This document shows positions 17,246 to 24,238 of a stretch of DNA of 64,000 nt, piece after piece; position 1 is the first letter of the stretch, and each line of letters starts with the position of its first letter. The notes beneath the pieces were generated by a model. The model had not been told where the DNA came from. It did not search any database and was given only the letters and a program-made list of their open reading frames with translations. The stretch covers positions 1,922,001 through 1,986,000 of the forward strand of contig OY969422.1 in the NCBI GenBank assembly GCA_963699215.1. The letters run 5' to 3'. The position numbers were made by a program, and so were the translations under genes. The stretch is from VRUE01 sp963699215. Its GTDB lineage: Bacteria > Actinomycetota > Thermoleophilia > Solirubrobacterales > 70-9.

Positions 17246-18564
17246 GTCAGATGACCGAGGCGCAGAGACAAGCAGGGTCGGAGCGGGAGGCGGAGAGCCC
17301 CTTCGCGACGATCGAGGAGGCGATCGAGGAGATCCGCCGCGGCCGCATGGTCGTCGTCTGCGACGGCGAGGACCGCGAGAACGAGGGCGACCTGGTGATG
17401 GCGGCGCAGTTCGCCACCCCTGAGGCGGTCAACTTCATGGCCAAGGAGGCGCGCGGCCTGATCTGCCTGGCGTTGACCGCGGAACGCTGCGAAAGGCTCG
17501 GCCTCAACCTGATGGCGGCCAAGAACGAGGCGCCGCTGCAGACGGCCTTCACGGTGACGATCGAGGCCGCCGGCGGGGTCAGCACCGGCATCTCCGCCCA
17601 CGACCGCGCCCACACGATCCAAGTCGCGATCGACCCCAACTCGGGCCCGCGCGACATCGTCGTCCCCGGCCACATGTTCCCCCTGCGGGCCAAAGACGGC
17701 GGCGTGCTCGAGCGCACTGGCCACACCGAGGCCAGCGTCGATCTCGCCCGCCTCGCCGGCCTCACCCCCGCGGGAGTGATCTGCGAGGTGATGAACGACG
17801 ACGGCACGATGGCGCGGGTTCCCGACCTCGTCCCCTACTGCGCGAAGCACGAGCTGAAGATGATCACCGTCGCCGAGCTGATCGCCTACCGCCGCCGCAC
17901 CGAGAAGCTGGTCGAGCGGGTGGTCGACACCGGCTTGCCGACCGCCTTCGGCGACTTCACGGCGGTCGGCTACCGCTCGCTGATCGACGACAAACACCAC
18001 GTGGCAATGGTCAAGGGCGAGGTCGACGGGGCCGAGGACGTGCTGGTCCGCGTCCACAGCGAGTGCCTCACCGGCGACGTCTTCCACAGCATGCGCTGCG
18101 ACTGCGGCGAACAGCTCGCCTCGGCCCTGGCGATGATCGAGCAGGAGGGGCAGGGCGTCTTGCTCTATCTCTCGCAGGAGGGGCGCGGGATCGGCCTGCT
18201 CAACAAGCTGCGCGCCTACAAGCTGCAGGAGGAGGGCGCCGACACGGTCGAGGCCAATCTCAAGCTCGGGTTGCCGGCCGACCTGCGCGACTACGGCATC
18301 GGCGCCCAGATCCTCGGCGACCTCGGTCTGACCAGCATCCGCATCCTCACCAACAACCCGAAAAAGATCGTCGGCCTCGAGGGCTATGGGCTCTCGGTCG
18401 CCGAGCAGGTGCCGATCGAGTCGGTTCCCAACGCCCACAACGAGGCCTACCTGCGGGCGAAGCGCGACAAGCTGGGTCACACGCTGCACCACCAAGGCCT
18501 GGCGTTGGACGAGGAGATGATCCACGACGAGGAGGAACGCGACGCCGGGAGCGCTGGTGGCTGA
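17242..18564 (+). CDS. ribBA: bifunctional 3,4-dihydroxy-2-butanone-4-phosphate synthase / GTP cyclohydrolase II
   Basis: Supplies both precursors of riboflavin: the four-carbon unit (N-terminal RibB) and the pyrimidine from GTP (C-terminal RibA). The RibB half shows DGEDRENEGDLVMAA (about residue 45) and the TGISAHDRA region. The RibA half shows SECLTGDVFHSMRCDCGEQL (zinc cysteines), QEGRGIGLLNK and LTNNPKK. About 440 residues, with a short charged N-terminal tail and an acidic C-terminal tail. GTG start in a GTGA overlap with ribE. The next gene starts inside its 3' end. Confidence 0.96.
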   Translation: MSQMTEAQRQAGSEREAESPFATIEEAIEEIRRGRMVVVCDGEDRENEGDLVMAAQFATPEAVNFMAKEARGLICLALTAERCERLGLNLMAAKNEAPLQTAFTVTIEAAGGVSTGISAHDRAHTIQVAIDPNSGPRDIVVPGHMFPLRAKDGGVLERTGHTEASVDLARLAGLTPAGVICEVMNDDGTMARVPDLVPYCAKHELKMITVAELIAYRRRTEKLVERVVDTGLPTAFGDFTAVGYRSLIDDKHHVAMVKGEVDGAEDVLVRVHSECLTGDVFHSMRCDCGEQLASALAMIEQEGQGVLLYLSQEGRGIGLLNKLRAYKLQEEGADTVEANLKLGLPADLRDYGIGAQILGDLGLTSIRILTNNPKKIVGLEGYGLSVAEQVPIESVPNAHNEAYLRAKRDKLGHTLHHQGLALDEEMIHDEEERDAGSAGG

Positions 18565-19048
18565 GCCGGGGGCGTTCCTGGAGGACTTCGACGAGGCGGA
18601 GCGCGCGATCCTCTCCAGGCTGAGCTTCGCCGTCTGCGTCGGCCGCTTCTACGAGGACCTGGCGCAGCGGCTGCTGCGCGGCGCCAACGAGGGCTTTGAG
18701 CTGGCCGGCGTTCCCGCTGCCTCGGTCCGCCACGCCTCGGTGCCCGGCGCCTACGAGCTGCCCTTCGCCGCCAAGCTGCACGCCGAGAGCGGCGAGTTCG
18801 CCGGCGTCGCCTGCCTCGGGGTCGTGATCCGCGGCGAGACCGACCACTACGACTTCGTCTGCGCCGAGGCGGCGCGCGGCATCCAAGAGGTGCAGCTGGC
18901 GACCGGCGTGCCCTGCGCCTTCGGCGTGATCACCTGCGACACGATGGAGCAGGCCCTCGCCCGGGCGGGAGGCGGCAAGCGCGACCAGGGCCGCAACGCC
19001 GCCCTGACGGTGTCCCGGATGGCGCTGCTGCAGCGCCAGCTTGCCTGA
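18557..19048 (+). CDS. ribH: 6,7-dimethyl-8-ribityllumazine synthase
   Basis: Condenses the products of the RibD branch and RibB to form lumazine, the substrate of riboflavin synthase. The 163-residue product has VPGAYELPFAAK around residue 64, GVVIRGETDHYDFV around residue 92 including the catalytic His region, and GVITCDTMEQALARAGG. The start is GTG, eight bases inside the ribBA end. The last gene of the riboflavin operon; it stops three bases before the convergent vapC gene, leaving no room for a separate terminator. Confidence 0.95.
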   Translation: MAEPGAFLEDFDEAERAILSRLSFAVCVGRFYEDLAQRLLRGANEGFELAGVPAASVRHASVPGAYELPFAAKLHAESGEFAGVACLGVVIRGETDHYDFVCAEAARGIQEVQLATGVPCAFGVITCDTMEQALARAGGGKRDQGRNAALTVSRMALLQRQLA

Positions 19049-19051
19049 GCC

Positions 19052-19432
19052 TCAGATCGCCGGCAGCACCGAGATCGGGTAGTTCTGCATTTCGCGATCG
19101 GACGTGACCAAGGTGAGTCCCTCGACTTGCGCCTGGGCGACGAGCATCCGGTCGAACGGGTCGTGATGCCAGTGGGGGAGAGCCTCTATCGCCAGCGCGT
19201 GGCTCAGAGCCAGGGGTAGCGGATCGAATTCCTTTTCGGCGACCATCGCCTCGAGATCGCCCGGCATGTCGAGCTTTCGCTTGGCTCGCTTGACGCCGAT
19301 CTCCCAGATGCTGACGATGCTGACCAGGACGTCGTTCGATCTGTCCCGGATCTCTTCGGCTGCGTAGTCGGAGAGCCGCGTCGGTCTGGCCAGGCTCCAG
19401 ATCAGCGCGTTGGTGTCGAGCAGCAATCTCAC
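19052..19432 (-). CDS. VapC-type PIN-domain toxin ribonuclease
   Basis: The 126-residue PIN domain protein shows the acidic metal site residues: Asp in LLLDTNALIW near the start, Glu in SIWEIGVK, Asp in DPFDRMLVAQA, and Asp in LVTSDREM. Such toxins cleave RNA, often tRNA, when not held by their antitoxin. The GTG start at 19432 gives the standard N-terminus and overlaps the antitoxin stop (GTGA). It forms a type II toxin-antitoxin pair with the upstream gene. It is wedged between ribH and rpmB. Confidence 0.88.
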   Translation of the reverse strand: MRLLLDTNALIWSLARPTRLSDYAAEEIRDRSNDVLVSIVSIWEIGVKRAKRKLDMPGDLEAMVAEKEFDPLPLALSHALAIEALPHWHHDPFDRMLVAQAQVEGLTLVTSDREMQNYPISVLPAI

Positions 19433-19722
19433 TTGGCTTTTTTCCACTCCTCCGGCCACTCGTCTTCCGGCCCGTAAAATTCTTCGGCGATTTCCTGGTC
19501 GACCTTCTTCATCTCCTCGTCGGAGACCATCCAGACCTTGCCCTCCCAGCCCCCGAGCGTCCGCTTGCCCTGCTTCGCCTGAGCTACCGGCACCAACTTT
19601 GCCGCAGGCTTGCCGGCACGGCTGATCACTATCTCCTCGCCTCCTTCGACGCGCTCGACGAGCCTCGACAGGTGGGTCTTGGCTTCGTGCATGTTCACCT
19701 GCTCCAAGTCCTCAGCGCTCAT
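19429..19722 (-). CDS. Phd/YefM-family antitoxin
   Basis: The 97-residue protein has the Phd/YefM N-terminal DNA-binding segment (NMHEAKTHLSRLVERVEGG, then EEIVISRAGKPAAKLVPV) and a charged, Trp-rich C-terminal tail expected to wrap the toxin. It precedes and overlaps the VapC-like toxin, the usual order. Antitoxins of this family normally repress their own promoter; a dyad suited to this lies upstream at 19775-19797. Confidence 0.87.
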   Translation of the reverse strand: MSAEDLEQVNMHEAKTHLSRLVERVEGGEEIVISRAGKPAAKLVPVAQAKQGKRTLGGWEGKVWMVSDEEMKKVDQEIAEEFYGPEDEWPEEWKKAK

Positions 19723-19774
19723 TTCTCTCCCCCCTTCGAGGTGACGTAGCCGGATATCGCGGTCGGGCGCGACT

Positions 19775-19797
19775 GCTAGTCCAGTTAGCTAACTAGC
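19775..19797. promoter_or_regulatory. candidate antitoxin operator in the rpmB/antitoxin divergent region
   Basis: AGTTAGCTAACT at 19783-19794 is a perfect 12-bp palindrome. It overlaps a second dyad, GCTAGT at 19775-19780 with ACTAGC at 19792-19797. The stretch is AT-rich against its surroundings and lies 53 bp upstream of the antitoxin start and about 25 bp upstream of rpmB. Autoregulation by the Phd-like antitoxin is the simplest reading, inferred from position only. Confidence 0.45.
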
Positions 19798-19821
19798 GAT
19801 CACGGTAGCATGCGCGACCCG

Positions 19822-20013
19822 ATGGCCAAGGTATGCCACAGCTGCGGCAAGGGACCGGCGTTCGGCCAGTCCCGCAGCCACTCGATGGTCGCCACCAAGC
19901 GGCGCTTCGACCCGAACCTGCAGAAGGTGCGGATCGAAGAGAAGGGCCGCAAGCTGCGCACCTACGTCTGCACGCGCTGCCTCAAGGCGAACAAGGTAGT
20001 CAAGGCCGCTTAG
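19822..20013 (+). CDS. rpmB: 50S ribosomal protein L28
   Basis: The 63-residue protein matches L28: AKVCHSCGKGPAFGQSRSHS, then ATKRRFDPNLQKVRI and a C-terminal CTRC. The two CxxC pairs mark it as the zinc-binding form. I set the start at ATG 19822, since the conserved AKVC follows directly; an upstream in-frame ATG at 19810 would add four residues. It is monocistronic, with the toxin-antitoxin genes divergent on one side and a structured intergenic region downstream. Confidence 0.95.
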   Translation: MAKVCHSCGKGPAFGQSRSHSMVATKRRFDPNLQKVRIEEKGRKLRTYVCTRCLKANKVVKAA

Positions 20014-20343
20014 CCGTCAGTTGGAAGGGAGCCGGTCTTCCTCCTAACTGAAGCTCAGCTGTACGGGAGCTTCCTTCTTCAAGCGCCGGTGGCGATAGCC
20101 GGAAGCTTGTCCGTACTCACTCCGATGGCACAGCTCGAAAGCTCTCCGAACGAGTGTGCTGTTGTTTGCTCGAACGGTGAAGGCGCTTGGATTGTGAGAA
20201 GGGATGGCGACTCCCTCCTGGGAATGTCGCGAAGCGGCGAAATGCAATCTGTCCTTTGCGCGGCGCAGCCGCGCTCCTCCTCAGTCGCTAAGCGCGAAGC
20301 GCGTGCGACATCAATTCCCAGGAGGGAGTCGCCGTCGCTTCCC
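20014..20343. other. 330-base non-coding region between rpmB and the MMPL gene
   Basis: This convergent region is less GC-rich than its surroundings. It contains an imperfect hairpin just after rpmB (CAGTT at 20018-20022 pairing with AACTG at 20046-20050, with a mostly purine/pyrimidine-matched stem between) that may terminate rpmB. It also contains a large palindrome at 20206-20333, described separately. Between them (about 20055-20200) I see no credible gene or RNA. A 67-codon minus-strand reading frame across it has no recognisable features. Confidence 0.6.
20206..20333. repeat. long palindrome with nested hairpin at the rpmB/MMPL convergent junction
   Basis: Arms GGCGACTCCCTCCTGGGAA at 20206-20224 and its exact complement at 20315-20333 extend, across a 4-base bulge, to TGTCGC (20225-20230) and GCGACA (20305-20310), giving 25 paired bases. 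The 74-base loop holds a second perfect hairpin, GCGCGGC/GCCGCGC at 20258-20274. It ends 11 bases before the stop of the minus-strand MMPL gene. It may act as a bidirectional terminator or may be a mobile palindromic repeat. Confidence 0.75.
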
Positions 20344-22530
20344 TCAGTCGGGAACGACGACTGGATGCTCGCCAGTCGGCCGTGCGTCGCCCTCTGCCGG
20401 CTCGACGTGCAGCCGCGGCAGGATGCGGTCGAGCCAGGACGGCAGCCACCAGGCGCGCTCGCCGAAGAGCTGCATCACCGCCGGGACGAGGACCGAGCGG
20501 ATGATCACGGCGTCGATGAAGATGGCGGCGGCGAGGCCGAGGCCGAAGAGTTTGATGATGCGGTCTTCGCCGATCATGAAGGAGGCGAAGACGGTGACCA
20601 TGATCGCCGCCGCCGCGGTGATCACGCGGCCGGTCAGGGCGAGGCCGCGGGTGACCGCTTCGGTCGCGTCCTTCTTGTCTTCCCACTCCTCGTGGATACG
20701 CGACATCAGGAAGACCTCGTAGTCCATCGAGAGGCCGAAGATGATCGCGAAGAGGAAGATCGGGAAGAAGGAGATGATCGGGCCGGTGCTGTCGACCCCG
20801 ATCAGGCTCGCGCCCCAGCCCCACTGGAAGACGGCGACGATCAGGCCGAAGGCGGCGCCGATGCTGAGCAGGTTCATCACCACCGCCTTCAGCGGCACCA
20901 GGACCGAGCGGAAGACGGCCATCAGCAGCAGCGCCGAGAGCAGGACGACGACGCCGATGAAGAGCGGCAGCTTGTCGGCGATCGCGGTGCCGAAGTCCTC
21001 GAAGATCGCGGTGATGCCGCCGACGTGGACCTGGGCGCCGGTCCGCGCCTCGACCGGTGGGATCACCTCGTCGCGGATGTGGTCGAGCAGTTCGGTCGTC
21101 TGCTCGCTCTGCGGCGAGGTCGTCGGATAGACCTGGAAGACCGCAGTGTTCTCGGCCGGGTTGAGCATCACCGGCGTCGTGTCGGCTACGCCTTCTTCGC
21201 CGGCGAGCGTCTTGCTGAGCTCGGTCAGGGCGGCGTCTTCGCCCTTGCCCGGCAGCGCCGCGACGATCGAGAAGGGGCCGTTGAAGCCGGGGCCGAAGCC
21301 TTCCGCCAGCAGGTCGTAGGCTTCGCGCGTCGTCGTCCCCGCCGGGTCGGTGCCGGCGTCGTTTGAGCCGAGGCGCAGCGAGAGGGTCGGGATGCAGAGA
21401 ACGAGCAGGAGGCCGCCGGAGAGCAGCGCCGAGATCACTGGCCGGCGCTGGATCTCGCGGCTCCAGCGGAACCAGCGCGTGTCCTCGGCGGTAGACGACG
21501 CACGCCTGCCGAGGCCCGGGATGCGCAGCCGGTCGACCCGGCGGCCGGCGATCGTCAGCAGCGCCGGTAGCAGGGTCAGCGCCGCGATCATCGTCATCAG
21601 CACGGCCAGGGCGGCCGCCATCGCCACCCCGTAGAGGAAGCTGAGGCCGAGCAGCCACATCCCCATCAGGGCGATGATCACCGTCACCCCGGCGAAGAGC
21701 ACGGCGCGCCCGGCGGTGTCGACGGCCGCGATCGCCGCGTCGCGGGACTCCAGCCCCTCGTCGAGGCCGTTGCGGAAGCGGGTGAGGATGAAGAGCGCGT
21801 AGTCGATGCCGACGCCGAGGCCGATCATCGCCGCCAGCTGCGGCGCGAACTCGGCCGTGTCGAAGACGTGGGTGCCGAGCGTGACCAGGCTGAGGCCGAC
21901 CCCGAGCGCGAACAGCGCCGTGACGATCGGCAGGCCCATCGCCACGGCCGAGCCGAAGGTCAGCAGCAGGACGACGATCGCTGCCAGCAGCCCGACCGCG
22001 AAGGTGGAGTCGCCACCTTCTTCTTCGGCCCGCACTTCCTCGATCGGCTGGCCGCCGATCTCGACCTCGAGGCCGTCGCCGGATGCATCCCGAGCGGCGT
22101 CCATCACCCGTTCGATGTCCTCGGTCTCGAGCTTTTCGGTCGTCGTGTCGAACTGGACCGTCGCGTAGGCGATCGTGCCGTCTTTGGAGATCGCCGCCGC
22201 GCCATCCGCCGCGTAGGGGCTTGCGACTTCGCTGACGTGGGGGACCTTGGCGACGGTGGCGAAGACACCTTCCATCTCCCGCTTGACGTTCGCCGCCTCG
22301 ACCCCTCCCGGCGCCTTGTAGACGATCGTCGCCGTGTCGCCCGACTGGGCCGGGAACTTGGTTTCGAGCAGGTCGAAGGCTTCCTGTGAGTCGGAGGCGG
22401 GCAGCTTGAAGTCTTCGGAGAAGTCGGAGCCGACCGAGCCGGAGAGCATCCCGGCCCCGATCAGGGCGACGATCCAGCCGAGGATCACGGTCTTGCGGTG
22501 CCCGGTGCACCAGGTTGCAAAGCGTCGCAT
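20344..22530 (-). CDS. MMPL/RND-family membrane transporter
   Basis: A 728-residue protein with the MMPL layout: one N-terminal transmembrane helix (TVILGWIVALIGAGML), a periplasmic-side loop domain, five or six helices (LLAAIVVLLLTFGSAVAMG onward, with GVGIDYALFILTRFR), then a duplicated second half with MDYEVFLMSRIHEEW, the matching motif. Such proton-driven exporters move lipids or small hydrophobic compounds; the substrate is not predictable. I set the start at ATG 22530 (MRRFATWCTGHRK), the usual N-terminus. It interrupts the common rpmB-fakA-recG order and is divergent from fakA. Confidence 0.88.
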   Translation of the reverse strand: MRRFATWCTGHRKTVILGWIVALIGAGMLSGSVGSDFSEDFKLPASDSQEAFDLLETKFPAQSGDTATIVYKAPGGVEAANVKREMEGVFATVAKVPHVSEVASPYAADGAAAISKDGTIAYATVQFDTTTEKLETEDIERVMDAARDASGDGLEVEIGGQPIEEVRAEEEGGDSTFAVGLLAAIVVLLLTFGSAVAMGLPIVTALFALGVGLSLVTLGTHVFDTAEFAPQLAAMIGLGVGIDYALFILTRFRNGLDEGLESRDAAIAAVDTAGRAVLFAGVTVIIALMGMWLLGLSFLYGVAMAAALAVLMTMIAALTLLPALLTIAGRRVDRLRIPGLGRRASSTAEDTRWFRWSREIQRRPVISALLSGGLLLVLCIPTLSLRLGSNDAGTDPAGTTTREAYDLLAEGFGPGFNGPFSIVAALPGKGEDAALTELSKTLAGEEGVADTTPVMLNPAENTAVFQVYPTTSPQSEQTTELLDHIRDEVIPPVEARTGAQVHVGGITAIFEDFGTAIADKLPLFIGVVVLLSALLLMAVFRSVLVPLKAVVMNLLSIGAAFGLIVAVFQWGWGASLIGVDSTGPIISFFPIFLFAIIFGLSMDYEVFLMSRIHEEWEDKKDATEAVTRGLALTGRVITAAAAIMVTVFASFMIGEDRIIKLFGLGLAAAIFIDAVIIRSVLVPAVMQLFGERAWWLPSWLDRILPRLHVEPAEGDARPTGEHPVVVPD

Positions 22531-22606
22531 CGAGCGCCGCACGCTAGCGAACGCCGTCGGTCGGCTCCGTAAGGTGCATCCGCCCCCGGCAGCTAGATTC
22601 TGAGTG

Positions 22607-24238
22607 ATGCCCGATCCCTCGATCGCGCGCTTCCGGCGCGTCGTCACCTCTGCCTACGCCCACCTCGACGAGCGGCGCCAGGAGGTCAACGACCTCAACG
22701 TCTTCCCGGTCGCCGACGGCGACACCGGCGACAACATGGCGATGACGATGCGGGCGGTGATGGAGGAGCTCGACCGCCTCGACGGCCTCGAGGTCGACGA
22801 GGTCGGCCGCACCCAGCTGGTCCAGGCCCTCGCCCGCGCCGCGCTGATGGGCGCGCGCGGCAACTCCGGCGTGATCCTCAGCCAGATCGTCCGCGGCGCC
22901 GCCGAGGAGCTGGCGAGCCGGCCGGGGGAGCTGGTCGACCCTGTCTTAGTCGCCTCGGCCTTTGCCAGCGCCGCCGACGCCGCCTACGCCTCGGTTCGCG
23001 ATCCGGCCGAGGGGACGATGCTGACCGTCTTCCGCGAGATGGCGCACTCGATCGCCCGCCAGCTCGCCCACCTCGACGTGGACAAGCAGCGGCTCGACCG
23101 GGGGGTCAGCGACGAGCAGCAGGACGCGGTCCTCGCCGAGGTTCTCGAGAAGGCGATCGCGGAGGGCCAGCGAGCGGTCGAGCGCACCCCCGAGCAGCTC
23201 GAGGTGCTGCGCGAGTCGGGCGTGGTCGACGCCGGCGGCTACGGCCTGGTGCTGATCCTCGCCGGTGTCGTCGCTGGCCTGCGCGGCGACGGCGCCGCCG
23301 CGCCCGAGGTCTCTCACCACGAGGCGCCGCCGCTCAGCCGTCCCCACCACGAGGACAGCCGCTACCGCTACTGCACCAACTTCATCGTCTCCGGCACGGA
23401 GCTCGCCGCGCGTGAGTTCCTTCCCCGCCTGGAGGGGCTGGGCGACTCGGTGCTGGTCGTCGGCGACGAGGTGACGCTCAAGGTTCACGTCCACACCGAC
23501 GAGCCCGAAGCGGCCGTGGCGCTGTTCGAGGGCGCCGGCCAGGTCACCAACCTCGACGTCGCCGATATGCGCGAGCAGATCGCCGAGCGGCAGGCGCGAC
23601 TGGGCAGCGGGCGCACGGGTGCCCTGGTGGTCGCCGCCGGCGCCGGACTCGAGCGGCTGTTCGCCGAGCTGGGCGCGCATGTCGTCCACGGCGGGGAAAC
23701 GCTGAATCCCTCCACCTACGAGCTGTTGGCCGGAATCCACGAGGTCCCGGCCGAAGAAGTCCTCGTTTTGCCCAGCTCTTCGAATGTGATCATGGCCGCC
23801 GAGCGGGCCTGCGAGCTCTCCGAGAAGCCAGCCCTGGTCGTCGCAGCGACCTCTCAACAGGCTGGCCTGCTGGCCCTCGTCGAGCTCGATGCCGACGCGA
23901 CGGCTGAGGAGAACGCCGGGCGGTTCGGGGAGGCCCTGGAGGCGATCGTCTCCGGCGGCGTCGCGCCAGCTGCCCGCGACGATGCTCAGGGCCGCTTCCG
24001 CAAAGGGGACGCGGTGGGCTTCGTCGGCGAGGAGATCGTCGCCTGGGGAGGGGCCGGCTCGACCCTGGCGGTGACCGTCGAGCGCCTCGCCGAGGAGGCC
24101 GAGATCGTCACGGTGCTGGCCGGCAAGGACGCTCCCATCCCACTCGACGAGATCGATGCCCACGTCCCCGACGGGGTCGAGATCGAGACCCACGAGGGGG
24201 GTCAGCCGAGCTGGTGGTGGCTGCTAGCCGCGCAGTAG
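22607..24238 (+). CDS. DAK2-domain fatty acid kinase FakA-like protein (YloV family)
   Basis: The N-terminal third is a DhaL/DAK2 kinase domain with NVFPVADGDTGDNM at about residues 31-44 (Asp ligands for Mg-ATP) and GARGNSGVILSQI near residue 83. A linker and a C-terminal domain (EQIAERQARLG, LNPSTYELLAGIHEVPAEEVLVLP) complete the 543-residue layout of FakA/YloV proteins. In Firmicutes these phosphorylate fatty acids bound to FakB. No fakB is visible in this window. Start ATG 22607 (a GTG directly before is equally possible). Its end overlaps recG by about 25 bases, as in the common fakA-recG pair. Confidence 0.88.
   Translation: MPDPSIARFRRVVTSAYAHLDERRQEVNDLNVFPVADGDTGDNMAMTMRAVMEELDRLDGLEVDEVGRTQLVQALARAALMGARGNSGVILSQIVRGAAEELASRPGELVDPVLVASAFASAADAAYASVRDPAEGTMLTVFREMAHSIARQLAHLDVDKQRLDRGVSDEQQDAVLAEVLEKAIAEGQRAVERTPEQLEVLRESGVVDAGGYGLVLILAGVVAGLRGDGAAAPEVSHHEAPPLSRPHHEDSRYRYCTNFIVSGTELAAREFLPRLEGLGDSVLVVGDEVTLKVHVHTDEPEAAVALFEGAGQVTNLDVADMREQIAERQARLGSGRTGALVVAAGAGLERLFAELGAHVVHGGETLNPSTYELLAGIHEVPAEEVLVLPSSSNVIMAAERACELSEKPALVVAATSQQAGLLALVELDADATAEENAGRFGEALEAIVSGGVAPAARDDAQGRFRKGDAVGFVGEEIVAWGGAGSTLAVTVERLAEEAEIVTVLAGKDAPIPLDEIDAHVPDGVEIETHEGGQPSWWWLLAAQ

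Noticed and set aside
20044..20247. 67-codon minus-strand reading frame between rpmB and the MMPL gene
   Set aside because: It overlaps the palindrome arm, has no recognisable motif or ribosome site, and its composition differs from the genes around it.
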